From the NCBI GenBank assembly GCA_040143965.1, contig JASJQH010000109.1:1-28999 (forward strand): 28,999 nt of DNA, given 5' to 3'. The notes beneath the pieces were generated by a model that saw nothing but the letters and a program-made list of their open reading frames with translations, made no database searches and was not told where the DNA came from. Of this stretch, positions 1 through 11,100 are shown piece by piece. Each line of letters starts with the position of its first letter. The first letter of the stretch is position 1. The DNA comes from Basidiobolus ranarum (Eukaryota > Basidiobolomycota > Basidiobolomycetes > Basidiobolales). A program made the translations under genes and the position numbers.

Positions 1-139
1 GATCTAGGCACGTAGGAGGGTGAAGGAAAGCAAGAACTGCTTCACCAGTAATGATTCCCCTCAAAAAAAGGATATACGGATGCTTATATATACGGATGCT
101 CATATTGCCATCATATATAAAATCTATTCTTCCCCGTTA

Positions 140-958
140 AAAGATTATTTCTATATCCTTCTGTTTATATTGAGCCATTTATCTAAATTCCATATTATAA
201 TGAATTCTTTATCTTACTCCAACCTTCCTACTACTAGTTTGCTAATGGCTTTCGATGGTTTCTTACGGGTATGCAATACAGGCTATGCACATTAGACAAC
301 TCATCTACCGATATGATATTAATTCTCGTAACACAGCTCACGAGTACTCTTCAAATCCTCTCGTATTGCAAACGTCAACAAGTACCCTCGTACTATATGG
401 ATTTAGTTACTTTCTTTCCGATATTCATCCATTGCGCTCTGTTTTACATGTATAGAAATGACATATTAGGAGGTGTTCGAATTTTTATGCGATCGGCTTG
501 GTGCTGCCTCGTTACCTCTATTCTTTGCACCATGACAAGAACTTTTATCCTCCGGAATGAAGATTCGGTTTGCGAAGGCTTGAGTAGCAACACTGAAATG
601 GAAAAATATACAAAAAGTCAATATCTGCTGTTGGTTTGTTTGGTAAGTACTGTACTGATCCATTGATTTTCGGTTTATTTTGCTGGCTAAATGGTCCTAT
701 AGATTATACAACTGATAGGCTATACTCCACAATACTACGAATTAGTTAGTAACAACATCCAAGCAGAATTGTGTAAATCCCAAATGGAATTGGGAGAATC
801 CAAGTACATTCAACCTACTTCTTCCTCCAGGTATATTTCAACACCATAGTTTGTATTATTAACCTCTTGATTAATTTTTCATACCATACGTGCTCTTACT
901 ATATATCAGCACAAAAGATCTTCCACCTCCAGAACTGAAGCAAGTACCAAATATCTAA
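140..958 (+). CDS. 3' part of a probable seven-transmembrane (rhodopsin-like) receptor gene
   Basis: The last three exons read well. One open stretch ends at a GTAAGT donor (exon end 642); then come exon 703-830 and exon 910-958 with stop TAA 956-958. Introns 643-702 and 831-909 are GT-AG and phases agree. The decoded protein has several hydrophobic segments in a row (around DMILILVTQL, LVTFFPIFIHCALFYMY, AWCCLVTSILCTM and YLLLVCLIIQLIGY), then a hydrophilic tail ending STKDLPPPELKQVPNI. Upstream, near 230-265 in another frame, lies LLMAFDGFLR, which resembles the DRY-type end of helix 3 in class A receptors. An intron of about 68 nt (roughly 266-333) could join the frames in phase, but this is unsure. 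The 5' end is not resolved: a stop lies at 5-7 in this frame, so earlier exons must lie outside or have decayed. Membrane signalling role is inference. It could be a pseudogene. Confidence 0.45.
797..944 (+). repeat. Receptor-tail repeat, unit 1 (partner at 2635-2788)
   Basis: The segment covers the end of receptor exon 703-830, intron 831-909 and most of the last exon. A clearly similar segment, including the intron, lies at 2635-2788 in direct orientation. Because intron and exon are both copied, the duplication happened at DNA level. Confidence 0.6.
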
Positions 959-983
959 TCCTGTAGGTTCAACCATGGCCTAA

Positions 984-1345
984 ATGACTGATAATTCTAT
1001 CTTGATTTGGCTTGACATATATGATTCGCAATCAGTATGGAGCTATGGGAATCCTTATACGACGCCAGTTATCTTAACAGATGAATCGTCAGCATGTAAT
1101 CCAGTTATCTCAAGTAGTCCGAAAACTGAAATGGAAGAGTATATTAAAAAGCAACAATTGGTTTTGGTTGCATGATATCAATTTTTCATTTATTTATGTG
1201 ACTGTATGTTTCAATAGATTGCTTCAATAGACTGTAGTTGGTATTACACGAGGGCTGAATTACTACTCCTTTTACCGTGTTAATAAATCTATCATCGTCC
1301 AAATGAAAGTGCGCGAATCCAAGTACATTCTACATATCTGTTCCC
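984..1345 (+). pseudogene. Decayed partial copy of the receptor-like gene (copy 2)
   Basis: Translation around 1075-1175 gives ILTDESSACNPVISSSPK followed by TEMEEYIKKQQLVLV. This aligns with FILRNEDSVCEGLSSNTEME and KYTKSQYLLLV of the copy ending at 958. After a gap matching the intron of copy 1, positions 1236-1335 give VVGITRGLNYYSFYRVN and later VRESKYI, aligning with LIGYTPQYYELVSNN and LGESKYI. Splice signals are degraded, the tail exon is not found in place, and no long membrane-spanning upstream part is present, so this is a fragment rather than a working gene. Copy 1 ends only about 25 bases upstream, consistent with tandem duplication. Confidence 0.5.
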
Positions 1346-1638
1346 ACTATATTTTATGCATAGATTTTATTTTCGGAGCCTCTTTCCTGAACGTGGCGAC
1401 ACCAGATATTTCATTGAATAGAGCTCACTTTGGAGAATATATTTGCAGCTATAAAGAATACAGAACATGGCCCCTTCAAATCTTATTTCAAGTCCGGACA
1501 TTATTTTTCACCAACAATTGGCAAATAATATGGATGTTAGGGGGAAATATTGTTTCAAAAGTCACTTTTAATGCATTGATGGCTAAAAAGCAGCATCTTC
1601 TTCATATTTTTGAAGTTAAATTAGTTGTCACTATGTAA
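1303..1638 (+). other. Open stretch without recognised product
   Basis: An ATG-initiated frame of 111 codons begins inside receptor copy 2 and continues beyond it. Its first residues (MKVRESKYI) are explained by the receptor copy. The rest matches no family I know, has no Kozak or splice context, and is probably chance or a decayed exon. Confidence 0.15.
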
Positions 1639-1756
1639 AATGTTAACTTATTGAACTTCTGCTATTTTGGTAAACTCCTCTCCAACATTTATTGATTATG
1701 AGAGATTTACTTGGTGCTAGCCAGAAAAGTTTGTATAGGGCATGTAATAGATGAAG

Positions 1757-2113
1757 CATTTTGGGAGCTGTTGGAAGTGTTTGGAGAAACAAGAAAGAAT
1801 TGGTGGTTTTTACTTATTGATTTATTGAGTAGAAGGTTGACCTTTATACTTTTGTCAAGAGATAACAAACAAATGTGTAAAATATGTTATGAAAGGTCCC
1901 AGGAACATGTGGCAAAGTTTGGGGCTTCTAGGATAAGTTTGAAAAATCTACATATTTGAGAAAAATCTAGATATCTGAGAACTTCGAAGTTGGTAAAAAT
2001 ATTCAAAGTAAATTCCTCTTGAGAGTAGTGGGTGATATCTTACTGAAGTATGAATTAACTAAAACTAAGCTATATATGACTATATAGATTTTTAGACTAT
2101 GTTAATTTCAACA
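1757..2113 (+). repeat. Direct repeat R1, copy A (about 357 bp)
   Basis: Sequence from about 1757 (start TTTTGGGAGC) to about 2113 (end GTTAATTTCAAC) recurs at about 2788-3124 in the same orientation with scattered substitutions and small indels. Shared landmarks include GGTCCCAGGAACATGTG, AAGCTATATATGACTATATA and TAATTTCAACA. Copy A holds an open frame at 1711-1959 that copy B does not keep, so conserved coding is unlikely. No terminal inverted repeats or target-site duplications were seen. The copies lie about 1 kb apart. Confidence 0.75.
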
Positions 2114-2634
2114 GTAATGACCATAGCTAAAGCCATAATGCTGAAAATTTGGCTCCTATGTAATGTAGAATCTAAAAATATAGCTGATAATGTAAAATTT
2201 TAATGTAAAAAACATGTTGTGCTCACAATTGATTCACTCACCAAATATAAGTGGGCATAATATCACCAGGATTGACGGAATCACCTTCATAACATATAAC
2301 ACTATCATTTGGGCTCTGTTTAAGTGGTGTGACAAATAGCAAGTTAAAACATGGAGTAAATGACAAGATATTGTCATTTGAAAAAATGCATGCAAAAAAC
2401 GAATCAGTTTTGAGCAATAGTGTATATGTTCCAATTTTCAACAAAGTGATGAATGGCTAACAATATACAATAACTTACATAAGATATATGAAATATATAT
2501 GTAAATAGTTAGGAATTATACATATGAGAAGTTTTCCACCTGATATTTCTCCCTTAGTCTTACCACTAAAGTACTAATAGCTTTTACTCAGAGCAGCAAA
2601 AATTTACTCCATCTTTACCAAAGTAGATTTAACC

Positions 2635-2788
2635 AAATCCAAATTCATTCAACCTTTTTCCTCATTCTGGTGTATTTCCATATTATTGTATATGTTGTTG
2701 AACTCTTTATTAATTTAGAATACTGTGCGCCTTTACTATATCTATCAGCACAAAGAATCCTTCACTTTAAGAACTAAAGCTGTTAAAG
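2635..2788 (+). pseudogene. Receptor-tail fragment (copy 4), joined to repeat R1
   Basis: This stretch aligns at nucleotide level with 797-944. It shows AATCCAAATTCATTCAACC for AATCCAAGTACATTCAACC, then the intron-like part ending CTATATCTATCAGCACAAAG, then a tail exon remnant that lacks the PPPELK coding. It runs directly into R1 copy B. With no upstream receptor sequence it is a dead fragment. Confidence 0.6.
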
Positions 2789-3124
2789 TATTTGGGAGCC
2801 TGTTGGAAGTGGTTTGGAGAATTAGAGAAATTGGTGGTTTTCACATATTGATTTATTGCGTAGAAAGTTGACATTTATACTTTTGTCAAGATGTAAACAA
2901 ACAAACGTGTAGAATATGTTAAGGAAGGTCCCAGGAACATGTGTGCAAGGTGTGGGGCTTCTAGCACAAGTTTGAGAAATCTATATATCTGAGAACTTCT
3001 AAGTTGGTGTCAATATTCTAAATTCCGATTGAGAATAATGGGTACTATCATAGTGAAATATAAGATAACTAAATACTAAGCTATATATGACTATATAGGT
3101 GCTTAGGCAATGCTAATTTCAACA
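2788..3124 (+). repeat. Direct repeat R1, copy B (about 337 bp)
   Basis: Second copy of the repeat at 1757-2113, same strand. It is slightly shorter and diverged by many point changes and short indels. It begins exactly where the receptor-tail fragment 2635-2788 ends. Confidence 0.75.
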
Positions 3125-4000
3125 AAAGCGAGTGCAAACTATCTCAACTTGTGAGTTCAACCATGGTTTAAACTATCTGGTTATCTTATCTGGACTGTAA
3201 TCAATGGATAAGTATGAAGCTGTTGGATCAGTGGCTAGCAAGTGTGGGGAATCTAAATATGTGGGCTCATTCATGGCCTAAACTGGTTCATTATAATGGG
3301 TTGAAAGCAGGAGTTATCAGATCTCCTGTGCGGTATGGATGTTCCAAAAAGGCATACTTAATCAGTTAACTTGAAACATAGATTTGTGTCAGTATTGCAT
3401 TCCTCTACTTTTAGCTACTCTGTGTCATTAGCTGACAAGTTAAAAGTATAGAGAATATATGAATTAGTTTTCCGTATCTCTCCTTAACATAGTAACTTCG
3501 GTATCACTAAAAGAGAGTTCAGGAAATCCACGCAAGTATTTCTTGATGTAGTTCAACAGTTGACCTTTATACTATCTACAAACATATTAGATTTTTAGTA
3601 CAATTATGTATGGAAATAAACACATAAAAAAACTTTCTCTGGGTGGATGATCTTTTGATGTATTTGCAAAATAAAACGTAAGGACTAACATAAACTATAT
3701 AAACTCGATTCTTTGCCAATACAAAGAGAAGATAATTAATTTTTGTTCCAGAAATGAGCCATCCTAAAGCACCATTCCGTCTCTTTGATTTCAAACGCTA
3801 TTGCTGGTTTCATATTCTATTAGTAACGTATGTAGAACTGATTATATACAGCACACAATCAACTCGCTGATATCATTTTGGATATTTAAATATAGCTTGG
3901 TGACAGTCTTATGATCTTCACATATTACATACAATCTGATTATAGTACCGTGCTTTATGATATTCATATGTAGTGGTTGTTTTCAAAGATACGTACATGA
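3125..4000. other. Gene-poor stretch with short repeat traces
   Basis: A motif of about 20 bases around GTTCAACCATGG and TCATGGCCTAAA occurs near 964-984, 3151-3172 and 3261-3284. The segment near 3467-3515 (GTTTTCC followed by CTCCTTA and a GGTATCACTAAA-like stretch) weakly resembles 2531-2575. Open frames here are short and unrecognised. I see no supportable gene. Confidence 0.4.
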
Positions 4001-4009
4001 CCATGCCAA

Positions 4010-4548
4010 AGTCCATCCAACAATCGTTCGAATTTTCAGTATCTGGTTCATATTATCAATATGATACGTATTCCTCTGATTACTTAGGTCTTCCTGAATG
4101 AGGATGCTGTTTATAAAGGATTAAGTGACGACTCTTGTTCTAAATTTGTCAACTATTTTGCCGACTAGATTTTTATATAGCTTTTAGTTGGTATATCTAT
4201 ATGGAGTTATCGTGAAGAAATTCCACGTCAACGCAGTAACTACATCAGCACTCAAGTGGAGTTAGGTAAATCCATAACTACTCGACCTTCTTTCAGTAGA
4301 CTTCACGTCATTCATTATACTGTATTGTTAAACTCTCGATTAATCGATAATAGTACCTACTGTAAGAACGAAGATACGCCAATTACGACGTCACTAAATA
4401 ATGTGATTTTATTAGAACGATTATCAGATCTTGACTTGGCAGATATGGCTGGAATGGCGATATCGGATTCCCCATATAGTAACGAATCTCCCCCCAGTAA
4501 TTCATCACTTGACATATTCTTAAAAAATTCAATATCCACTTCCTGTTA
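4010..4548 (+). pseudogene. Decayed partial copy of the receptor-like gene (copy 3)
   Basis: Around 4091-4165 the frame reads VFLNEDAVYKGLSDDSCS, matching FILRNEDSVCEGLSSNTE of copy 1. After an intron-like gap, 4175-4300 reads LLVGISIWSYREEIPRQRSN then TQVELGKSITTRPSFS, matching LIGYTPQYYELVSNN and SQMELGESKYIQPTSSS. An in-frame stop (TAG) lies just before VFLNEDA. The tail from 4256 to 4549 stays open for 97 codons but differs from the copy 1 tail; its Ser- and Asn-rich end (SPYSNESPPSNSS) could be a diverged cytoplasmic tail. Overall it looks like a pseudogene, though a live but wrongly spliced reading cannot be excluded. Confidence 0.45.
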
Positions 4549-4549
4549 G

Positions 4550-6150
4550 TTAATGTACCTGCAACTCTCCCTCAATGAACTTTCTACATTTGCACTACCA
4601 GAGTTCATTGAAGAATTTATGCTGTGCTGTTGATAGAGGATTTTAAGGAATTAAGCATCAATTATCCGAGTATGAGCATGAATTGCTACGACGATCATTG
4701 ATGTAAGTGGCCGATTCTCTAAGGTTACAAATTAGGAAGATAGATGCATAAGACTACATGATTAAACTGGTTTCTCGGTGGATTAATTAAATGTTAGGTT
4801 TCAATAAATAGATTTCCAATCAATTCTTGAGATAACTTTATAAAAGTTGAACTGTGCTGGTAACATGCAAGTAATACAAGTTCAACTGTGGTTTTACCTA
4901 CTGCCACTGCCACTGCCATATCAAAACCATCCTCCACCTCCCGATCATAAGTTGCCTTGTTGTACCAAATTCACTGAGTATTGCCACCAATTGGCACTCC
5001 ATCATGAGACCCTGATCCATATCATGCACTCGAACACGAACACATCCACGCCACCATCCATCCCAATGATTGAATCTATCTAGACTAATGAGACTAGCAC
5101 TCGAGCCGAAACTAGATGAGTGTATGTAGTAACCATGTTCTTAATACCATAACCGGTTTTCATTATCGATGCGATGTATAATATTAAGACAGTCTCACCG
5201 ATGATTTGGTTACTTATATGTTCCGTTCCAATGACGCACGGTCATCTTCCATGAATCACAACTGCAGGGGGGGTTTAGACTAGGGATGGTTTTAGGGGTG
5301 GATAGAATCCGATTTTCCATAGTGACCAACCATCCACCGTCCACCATCTACCATCTACCATCCAACCCAACCCAACTTTCAATCCTCAATCGTTATGCTG
5401 GGATGCACCGGAGTGAACCTCTACTAAATGAAGAAAGTCACTCAGTCCTACCGCCCAACATTCCCTTCTTTGGTAATGAATAATAACTGCGGTTATACAA
5501 ACAAATAATCTGGTTATTGAAGCTTTGTGAACGAATGAATGGGTGTCGAGTGGAGCGGGACTAGGGGTTGGACCGAAGAACCTCTCCCTCCAATAGCTAG
5601 ATAACTCTATCCTGTGATGCGTCTGGCGCTTGAGGATAAGGATGCAAGATTGAGGGTGGATGTGGATACGGATACGAATACAATGCGGATACCCATGGGA
5701 TTCTAGGGTGAATGAGGGTAGAAAAGTGGGTTTTGTCAGCACTTCTTCCAACAACGAATGAAGATCACTCCAAGATCCCACCAAAGCAGGAACTAACATC
5801 ACAACTCTGTTCCAAGTCAGTGAATTAACCAAGTCAACCCAATCCTAGCCCCAATTGTTGAACACAAATTAGCATCCAGTATGCTGATCAAATCCCCTTT
5901 ACTCCTGTCTAAAACTTAAGAATCTCAGGTAAGACAAAGCCCTAGTTTGGCCCAACCAAATAAAAGGATGACCATGCTTTTTTGATGAGAAATTCAATTG
6001 ATTAACATGGATATTAAAAAATATACGAACACTTTGGACAGAGTTCATTCAGTTAAATAAGAACTATCGGCTTCCATGTCACTCGTGAATAGAGTCAATC
6101 ATTCCCCTTTACTCTCGGACCCCATACAACCGATATAGTGGGAAACCAAT
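4550..6150. other. Intergenic region, partly of different base composition
   Basis: No gene is supported. From about 4850 to 5830 the sequence is visibly richer in C and G than its surroundings. It contains low-complexity stretches such as CCACCATCTACCATCTACC near 5340 and GGATACGGATACGAATAC near 5665. A 148-codon open frame on the minus strand (5386-5832) has no recognisable motif and is probably a by-product of composition. Confidence 0.4.
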
Positions 6151-6151
6151 A

Positions 6152-6160
6152 TATTTATAA
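6152..6160 (+). promoter_or_regulatory. TATA-like box for the trihelix gene
   Basis: TATTTATAA lies about 55-65 bases upstream of the candidate start codons, with a CCAAT pentamer at 6146-6150 immediately before it. Placement fits a core promoter. Confidence 0.4.
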
Positions 6161-6211
6161 GACTCAACCAGAAGTGTATCGTTATTTCTTTGCTATTGTG
6201 TGGTGGAACTC

Positions 6212-7236
6212 ATGTTAAACATGGCTACCTCCGGTAGATCTTGGGAAACCGCAGAAACCAAGTTACTCATGGAATTAAGACGTGAAATGGACCACGAGTT
6301 TAACGTCGTAAAAAGAAACGCTGTTCTATGGAAAAAACTTTCCGACCGAATGAACAGAGCTGGGTATAGTAGAACCGATAAACAATGTAAAGAGAAATGG
6401 AAAAACCTTCTTTCTGAATATAAGGTAGGAGAACTGAAAATTACCGAAACAGGAGTTGGTGAAGCATCACTATACACCTACTGTGTTTTCCATTTGCTAA
6501 CTCGAATTCTATCCGGTTAGAGGGCTGAAAGTCAAAAGGGTTTATGTGAAGGGGAGCAACAGCGAATGTTCCCATATTATAATCATATAAAAGATATACT
6601 GGTAAAGCAGCCTGGCTCAACCTTGTCTTCTATATTGGACTCCCCACCACCAAATTTAGATAATCATTCAAGTAATTCGCCGTATCATCCCGCTTACAAT
6701 CGCTCTGGCCAACCCACGCTTCCTTCAACCTATTCTGGACAGCCATCTACATCTCAATATCCCTATAGCAACGAGCCCACACCACCCAGTGTCACTCCTG
6801 ATCCTTCCCATGAACATCCACACCTTTCCTCAACAACTCATTATCATCACACTTCACAGCATTGGTATAAATCCAAAGTCCATGACATTATCAGTAAAAG
6901 AAACGATAGGAATCTCAATGGCTTGTTGAATGTAGAGGCCACATCAGTTATTTACCAAGTGCTGGGGCTTATGCGTCAAGAGATAACCGAGAGGCGTAGG
7001 AGGAACAGATCGAGGCTCGACAGCTGGAATCCCGACGTCGCGAGGAGGCTCGTGAACGAAGGCGAGAGAAACGAGAACGTGAGAGAGCTCGACGCCAGAG
7101 ATATTACACTCAGGTATTAACCACTTTAGCCTCTCATATCACACCTAATGCAACCGAATATCTTTCAGCCATCCCTAACCGAACCGACAGAAGTGGCAGT
7201 GATACGGAGAAGAACACATACACAACGAGCACATAA
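6212..7236 (+). CDS. Myb/SANT-like trihelix DNA-binding protein
   Basis: Proposed exons are 6212-6424, 6521-6931 and 7000-7236, giving 286 residues. Residues about 9-90 form a trihelix-type Myb/SANT domain: a Trp in GRSWETAETKLL, then AVLWKKLSDRMNRAG, then CKEKWKNLLSEYKRAE, and FPYYNHIKDIL after the first splice. Intron 1 (6425-6520) has a TTGCTAAC branch point. The middle is rich in Pro, Ser, Tyr and His. Intron 2 is inferred: without it the frame ends at 7120 in an unremarkable Arg-rich run. Removing 6932-6999 (or 6959-6999, same phase) opens a charged coiled coil (EEQIEARQLESRRREEARER onward) ending at 7236. The start may be ATG 6221, which has the better context. Such proteins are usually transcription factors; related domains also occur in Harbinger-type transposons, but no transposase lies nearby. 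Confidence 0.7.
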
Positions 7237-7482
7237 ACCATTTAGAATATACACAATATTGTAAAGTTGAGTGAGAATTTTCTTACAAAATGGAATGCAT
7301 CCCTCGCCCAACACCTTTAATGATTTCTTATCCTTCTTTAGTATAAAGTTACCAATTCTTTTGTTGAATAATGTTCGGTTATTATTATTATTATTGGTGG
7401 GTCACTTTTTAATTCGTAGCGGTACTATGATATTCCTCTTAACATGACAATTTCTTTTCTTGAAAGCTGAGCTAAAATAAAA
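7237..7482. other. 3' flank of the trihelix gene
   Basis: AT-rich flank with an (ATT)n tract of about 18 bases near 7377-7395. No gene seen. Confidence 0.3.
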
Positions 7483-7837
7483 ATGAAATTCAAACGGAGG
7501 CCAAAAGTGTCAATATGGAGGGCATGGCATCTCATCGTTCCAAATACGACCTTGCTGAAAACTCTCATGGTTCTGATGTGATCATAAAGGGTTGATTGGA
7601 AATACCTTAAATCTTCCTAGAAAAGGGAAATTCCGAACCCAGAAACAGGAAATAAACATTCTCGACCTTTACGGAAATATTGTTAAAGATTTAGAATTAC
7701 AAATCATTGAAACAATGACCGGAACCCTGGTTTTAGCAAAGTGTCCTCATGACAAGTGGTTTATTAGCGATCCTCATTGGGGCGCGCACGCTCTCCTCTC
7801 AATAAATCACTTTGCCCCGTCTAAGAATACTTTGTAG
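7483..7837 (+). CDS. Weak hypothetical small ORF, possibly spliced
   Basis: An 81-codon frame ends at 7837 (it contains NILDLYGNIVKDLELQ and CPHDKWFISDPHWGAHALL) and has no ATG of its own. An ATG at 7483 opens a basic N-terminus (MKFKRRPKVSIW) that could reach it through a short intron of about 43 nt ending at the CTTCCTAG near 7620. The phase works but the donor (GTGATC) is poor. A competing frame starts at 7515. I recognise no family, and the frame may be a gene relic. The composition of the longer frame looks protein-like, which is the only reason to keep it. Confidence 0.2.
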
Positions 7838-8195
7838 TTCACATTTCAATAATATTTTTTTATAAACGAAGAAAAGGGCTCACTATTAAGATGCATTTAT
7901 ATTGGAGCAGGGGATGAAGAAATAAAGTGTAGTGGTGGTTAAAAGAGTGATGAAAAGAAGGGAAGGGATAAAAACACAAACACTAATGGATGGAGAGGGA
8001 CAACAGACGAGAGGCGGGCAAAAAGGAAAGATTCGTATCACTTCTTACGCTACGAAGTGAGAAACCAATTTATAATGTTCACATGAAAGGAATGTCAACA
8101 TCAAGCACATGTTAAACGCAAAAAACATGAAATACAAAAGAACAAATGGGAAGTAATAAGTATTAGCAATAGGCAAAACCATTCAAATCACTAAA
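7838..8195. other. 3' flank of the importin gene
   Basis: Purine-rich plus strand (GAAAAGAAGGGAAGGGA near 7953) next to the end of the minus-strand importin gene, probably its 3' untranslated region. No further gene seen. Confidence 0.35.
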
Positions 8196-11100
8196 TTAAA
8201 CAGAGGCGCGCTTGACCATCTCTCTAGCCCATCTGGCAACATCTCTGGTAGATGAAGAGGAATGTCTGCTGGATCTTCCTTCCTTCAAGCAGGCACTGAT
8301 CCAATCAGCAGCGAGTAGTTGCTTAATTTGACCGTTCATAAATGCTTCTGACATATCGCCTAAAAGACCAATCATACCACGAGTGACTGCCTCAGTTCTC
8401 TCAGGGTCGTTATAGACCATTCCCATAAAGGAAAAGATGTGTTGAGCATGAGGCAAAAGTAATCCTGCTTTGTCTCCGGTTTTGAGTCCCTGAGTGATAC
8501 CAACATAAGCCTCAATAATACCTTCACGAAGTTGGTTGACATATTCAATCATATCATAAGAGTTCATTGGGATGGCTGTCATACTGCATGCCTGTTGAAG
8601 CATGCTCATGGAGATGTTCAAATATGCCTCATATTGTCCACCAACAGCAAGAGCAATGTCTCCGAAACATGATAAGATGGTTGGCTTTACGTTACGATGC
8701 AACACAGGGCTTTGAAGGTTTTGAACAAGCAAGGTCATGAATGAGTCGCAGAAGGGTAAGACTTGATCACCCAAGCCACGGCAGATATCACCAATAAGGC
8801 CGACAGCAATAGAACATAACTGATGTTCTTCATGATTTTGAAGAGCAGAGTACAAAAAGGGTGAGAAACTCTCCAAGTAACGTCCAAAATCAGCCTCGAG
8901 GGCAGTAATGAGGGAACCAACGCACAAGAACACATCTTCAAGAACTGTAGAGTGCTTGTTGGAGGAGTTGAGAATTTGAAGGACAGGTGTCATGATTCTA
9001 TCGGAAACACTGGCGATATCTTTACCGACTCTTCTGGTGATGTTGGTCAAAACATTAAACAGATTAGATTGGAGTTCGAAATGAGAGTTCTTCTCGTCGA
9101 TTCCGATAATCTGGTTTTGTTGAGCAATAGTGGCATCAAGTCTCTCCAAAATAGCAACAGCAAGTTGAGAGATAGTAGGCATACAATCACGAGAACTTGT
9201 GGTTACGAATGTGGAAATGGCTTCATAGGCACTAGTGCGGGCATTAGCCTCGTTATTACTAGTATCAGTGATACGCATCAAGGCAGCAATGATGCCTTCG
9301 AAATAGGCAGAAAGTGGATAGGTCTCAGCATCGGAGTCTCCACCTAATTGTTCAGAAAGATTCATCAAAGACCAACAGCAATTAGAAACAATACGTGGTG
9401 AGTCGTTTAAACCGTTCACAAGAGCTGTAACCAAGCTGTTAAGATGAACATCGGGTTTGATGCACTCAATCAAGGTATGGCATATACGACCGAGGGTCCA
9501 AGCAGCAGTGTCCTTGACATGAACGATAGGATCCTTCATCATATCAATGAAAACAGGGAAGGCCTGGCTAACTAAAGGTTCCAAAAGAGTTGGGTCAGGT
9601 CCATCCAAAATGGAACCGAAAGCCATGACAGCAGCTTCACGGAGTCTCCATTCAGGGTTACGGATATGGGTTTCCACAAAGGGAATAACCAAGCTAACAA
9701 TGTTGTTTTCCACACATTGAGCAAATAGTGAAAGACAAGTAGCAGCTGCCATAGCGATGTTCCATTCATCCTCATCGGCATCCTCTTCTTGCTTAGAGAG
9801 CAAAGACAAAAGTACGGGAACAATTTGTTCGAGAGCAGACTGAGCGAAATGATGACTTACACGATCAGGTTGTTCGCCATATTCAAGAGCCTCAGCGGCT
9901 TCAGCATCAAGTTCAATCTCTTCTTCACAGACTGTCGACCAGAATTCTACAGCTTGCAAGGCAACCTTTTCTTCCTCATGTGTCATACCAAACACAGTCA
10001 ATTTGAATAAAGCCATTTCCATGTAATGACCCATTTTATCGTAATACAATTGCATGATTCTCACCAAACACTCGAATGCAGCAACTTGAACAAGAACCTC
10101 GGGGCTTTGTGTGGCCTCGCAAACAACTTGCATGATGTAGTTACGCTCACCCTAAACGAAAGGTTGTTAGAGAACTTGAAAACCTAACGAAACATAGGTG
10201 AAATAAATATACCTCTCTCTCGAAATTTTCTCTGACGAATTCAAGAGAATTGAACAAAGCAGTGATAGCAGCATACCTGACTTCTTGACTAAATAGATGT
10301 TAGTTGATCGTCAAATGTAAATATACCCAAAAAAACAACCAACCTGGGCTCCTCTTTACGAGCACCTGTAACGACAGCAGTCAAGATTTGGTTGGCTTGA
10401 GTGGCTAAAATTTCGGGATCCTAATATCGTGTAAAGAGTTAGAAAACGGGCAGAAGACTAGTGAACTAAAAATATAGCAACTTACAATGGATTCACAAAT
10501 AAAACCAAGAGATTGAAGAGTGGATTGCTTAAGGTTGGTATTATCGGTGGAAGTTACATTTTCCAACAATATTTTAATCAAGTCAAGCCATTCACCACGG
10601 GGAATTTCTATAGCAGCGATAGCAGAAACTGCCTGAGCGGCAACGGTTCCGGCTTTAAGAGAAGGAGAGGCAAGAGTGGAAAGGACCTTCGATAAGACAA
10701 GTACGATCAGAATTAAGTGTCTACAAATACTAACGAAACCGTCAATTTACCGCTTGCTTCACTTGAGCCTTGGTGTTAGGGTCGATAGCTAACCACCTCT
10801 GGACCATATCCTCTTTACGGTGCTCTTCCTACAATATTATTAGTCATCAAGTGGAGAAATAAGTTATTCGTTTCACTTCGTTACCTTAGCGGTGAGAGTA
10901 TTCTTCAGTGCCAGACCAGCAGCAGTTCTAATATGGGGTTGAGATTGCTCATTGGCGAGTTCTTGGCACAAAGCAACAATGTAGGCAGACTAATTGTATG
11001 TGTAACATAGTCATTAGTATGGAATTTACGAGTTGAGTAACGTATGAGACTTACAAAATTATCTCTGGAGGCAGACTCTAAATGTTTAGTAGCCTCCTCA

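Noticed and set aside
1711-1959. 82-codon frame in repeat R1 copy A as a protein gene
   Set aside because: The partner repeat at 2788-3124 does not keep the frame, and no family is recognised.
2234-2444. Two overlapping minus-strand frames of about 67 codons
   Set aside because: They overlap each other in different frames, have no recognised content and lie in decayed repeat DNA.
3576-3794. 72-codon minus-strand frame with hydrophobic stretches
   Set aside because: AT-rich DNA often encodes hydrophobic runs by chance; no similarity to the receptor copies could be seen.
5386-5832. 148-codon minus-strand open frame as a gene
   Set aside because: No motif, no promoter or splice context, and local composition lowers stop frequency; kept only as a weak finding.
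6200-7236. Trihelix gene as part of a Harbinger-type transposon
   Set aside because: No DDE transposase frame, terminal inverted repeats or target-site duplication was seen around it.
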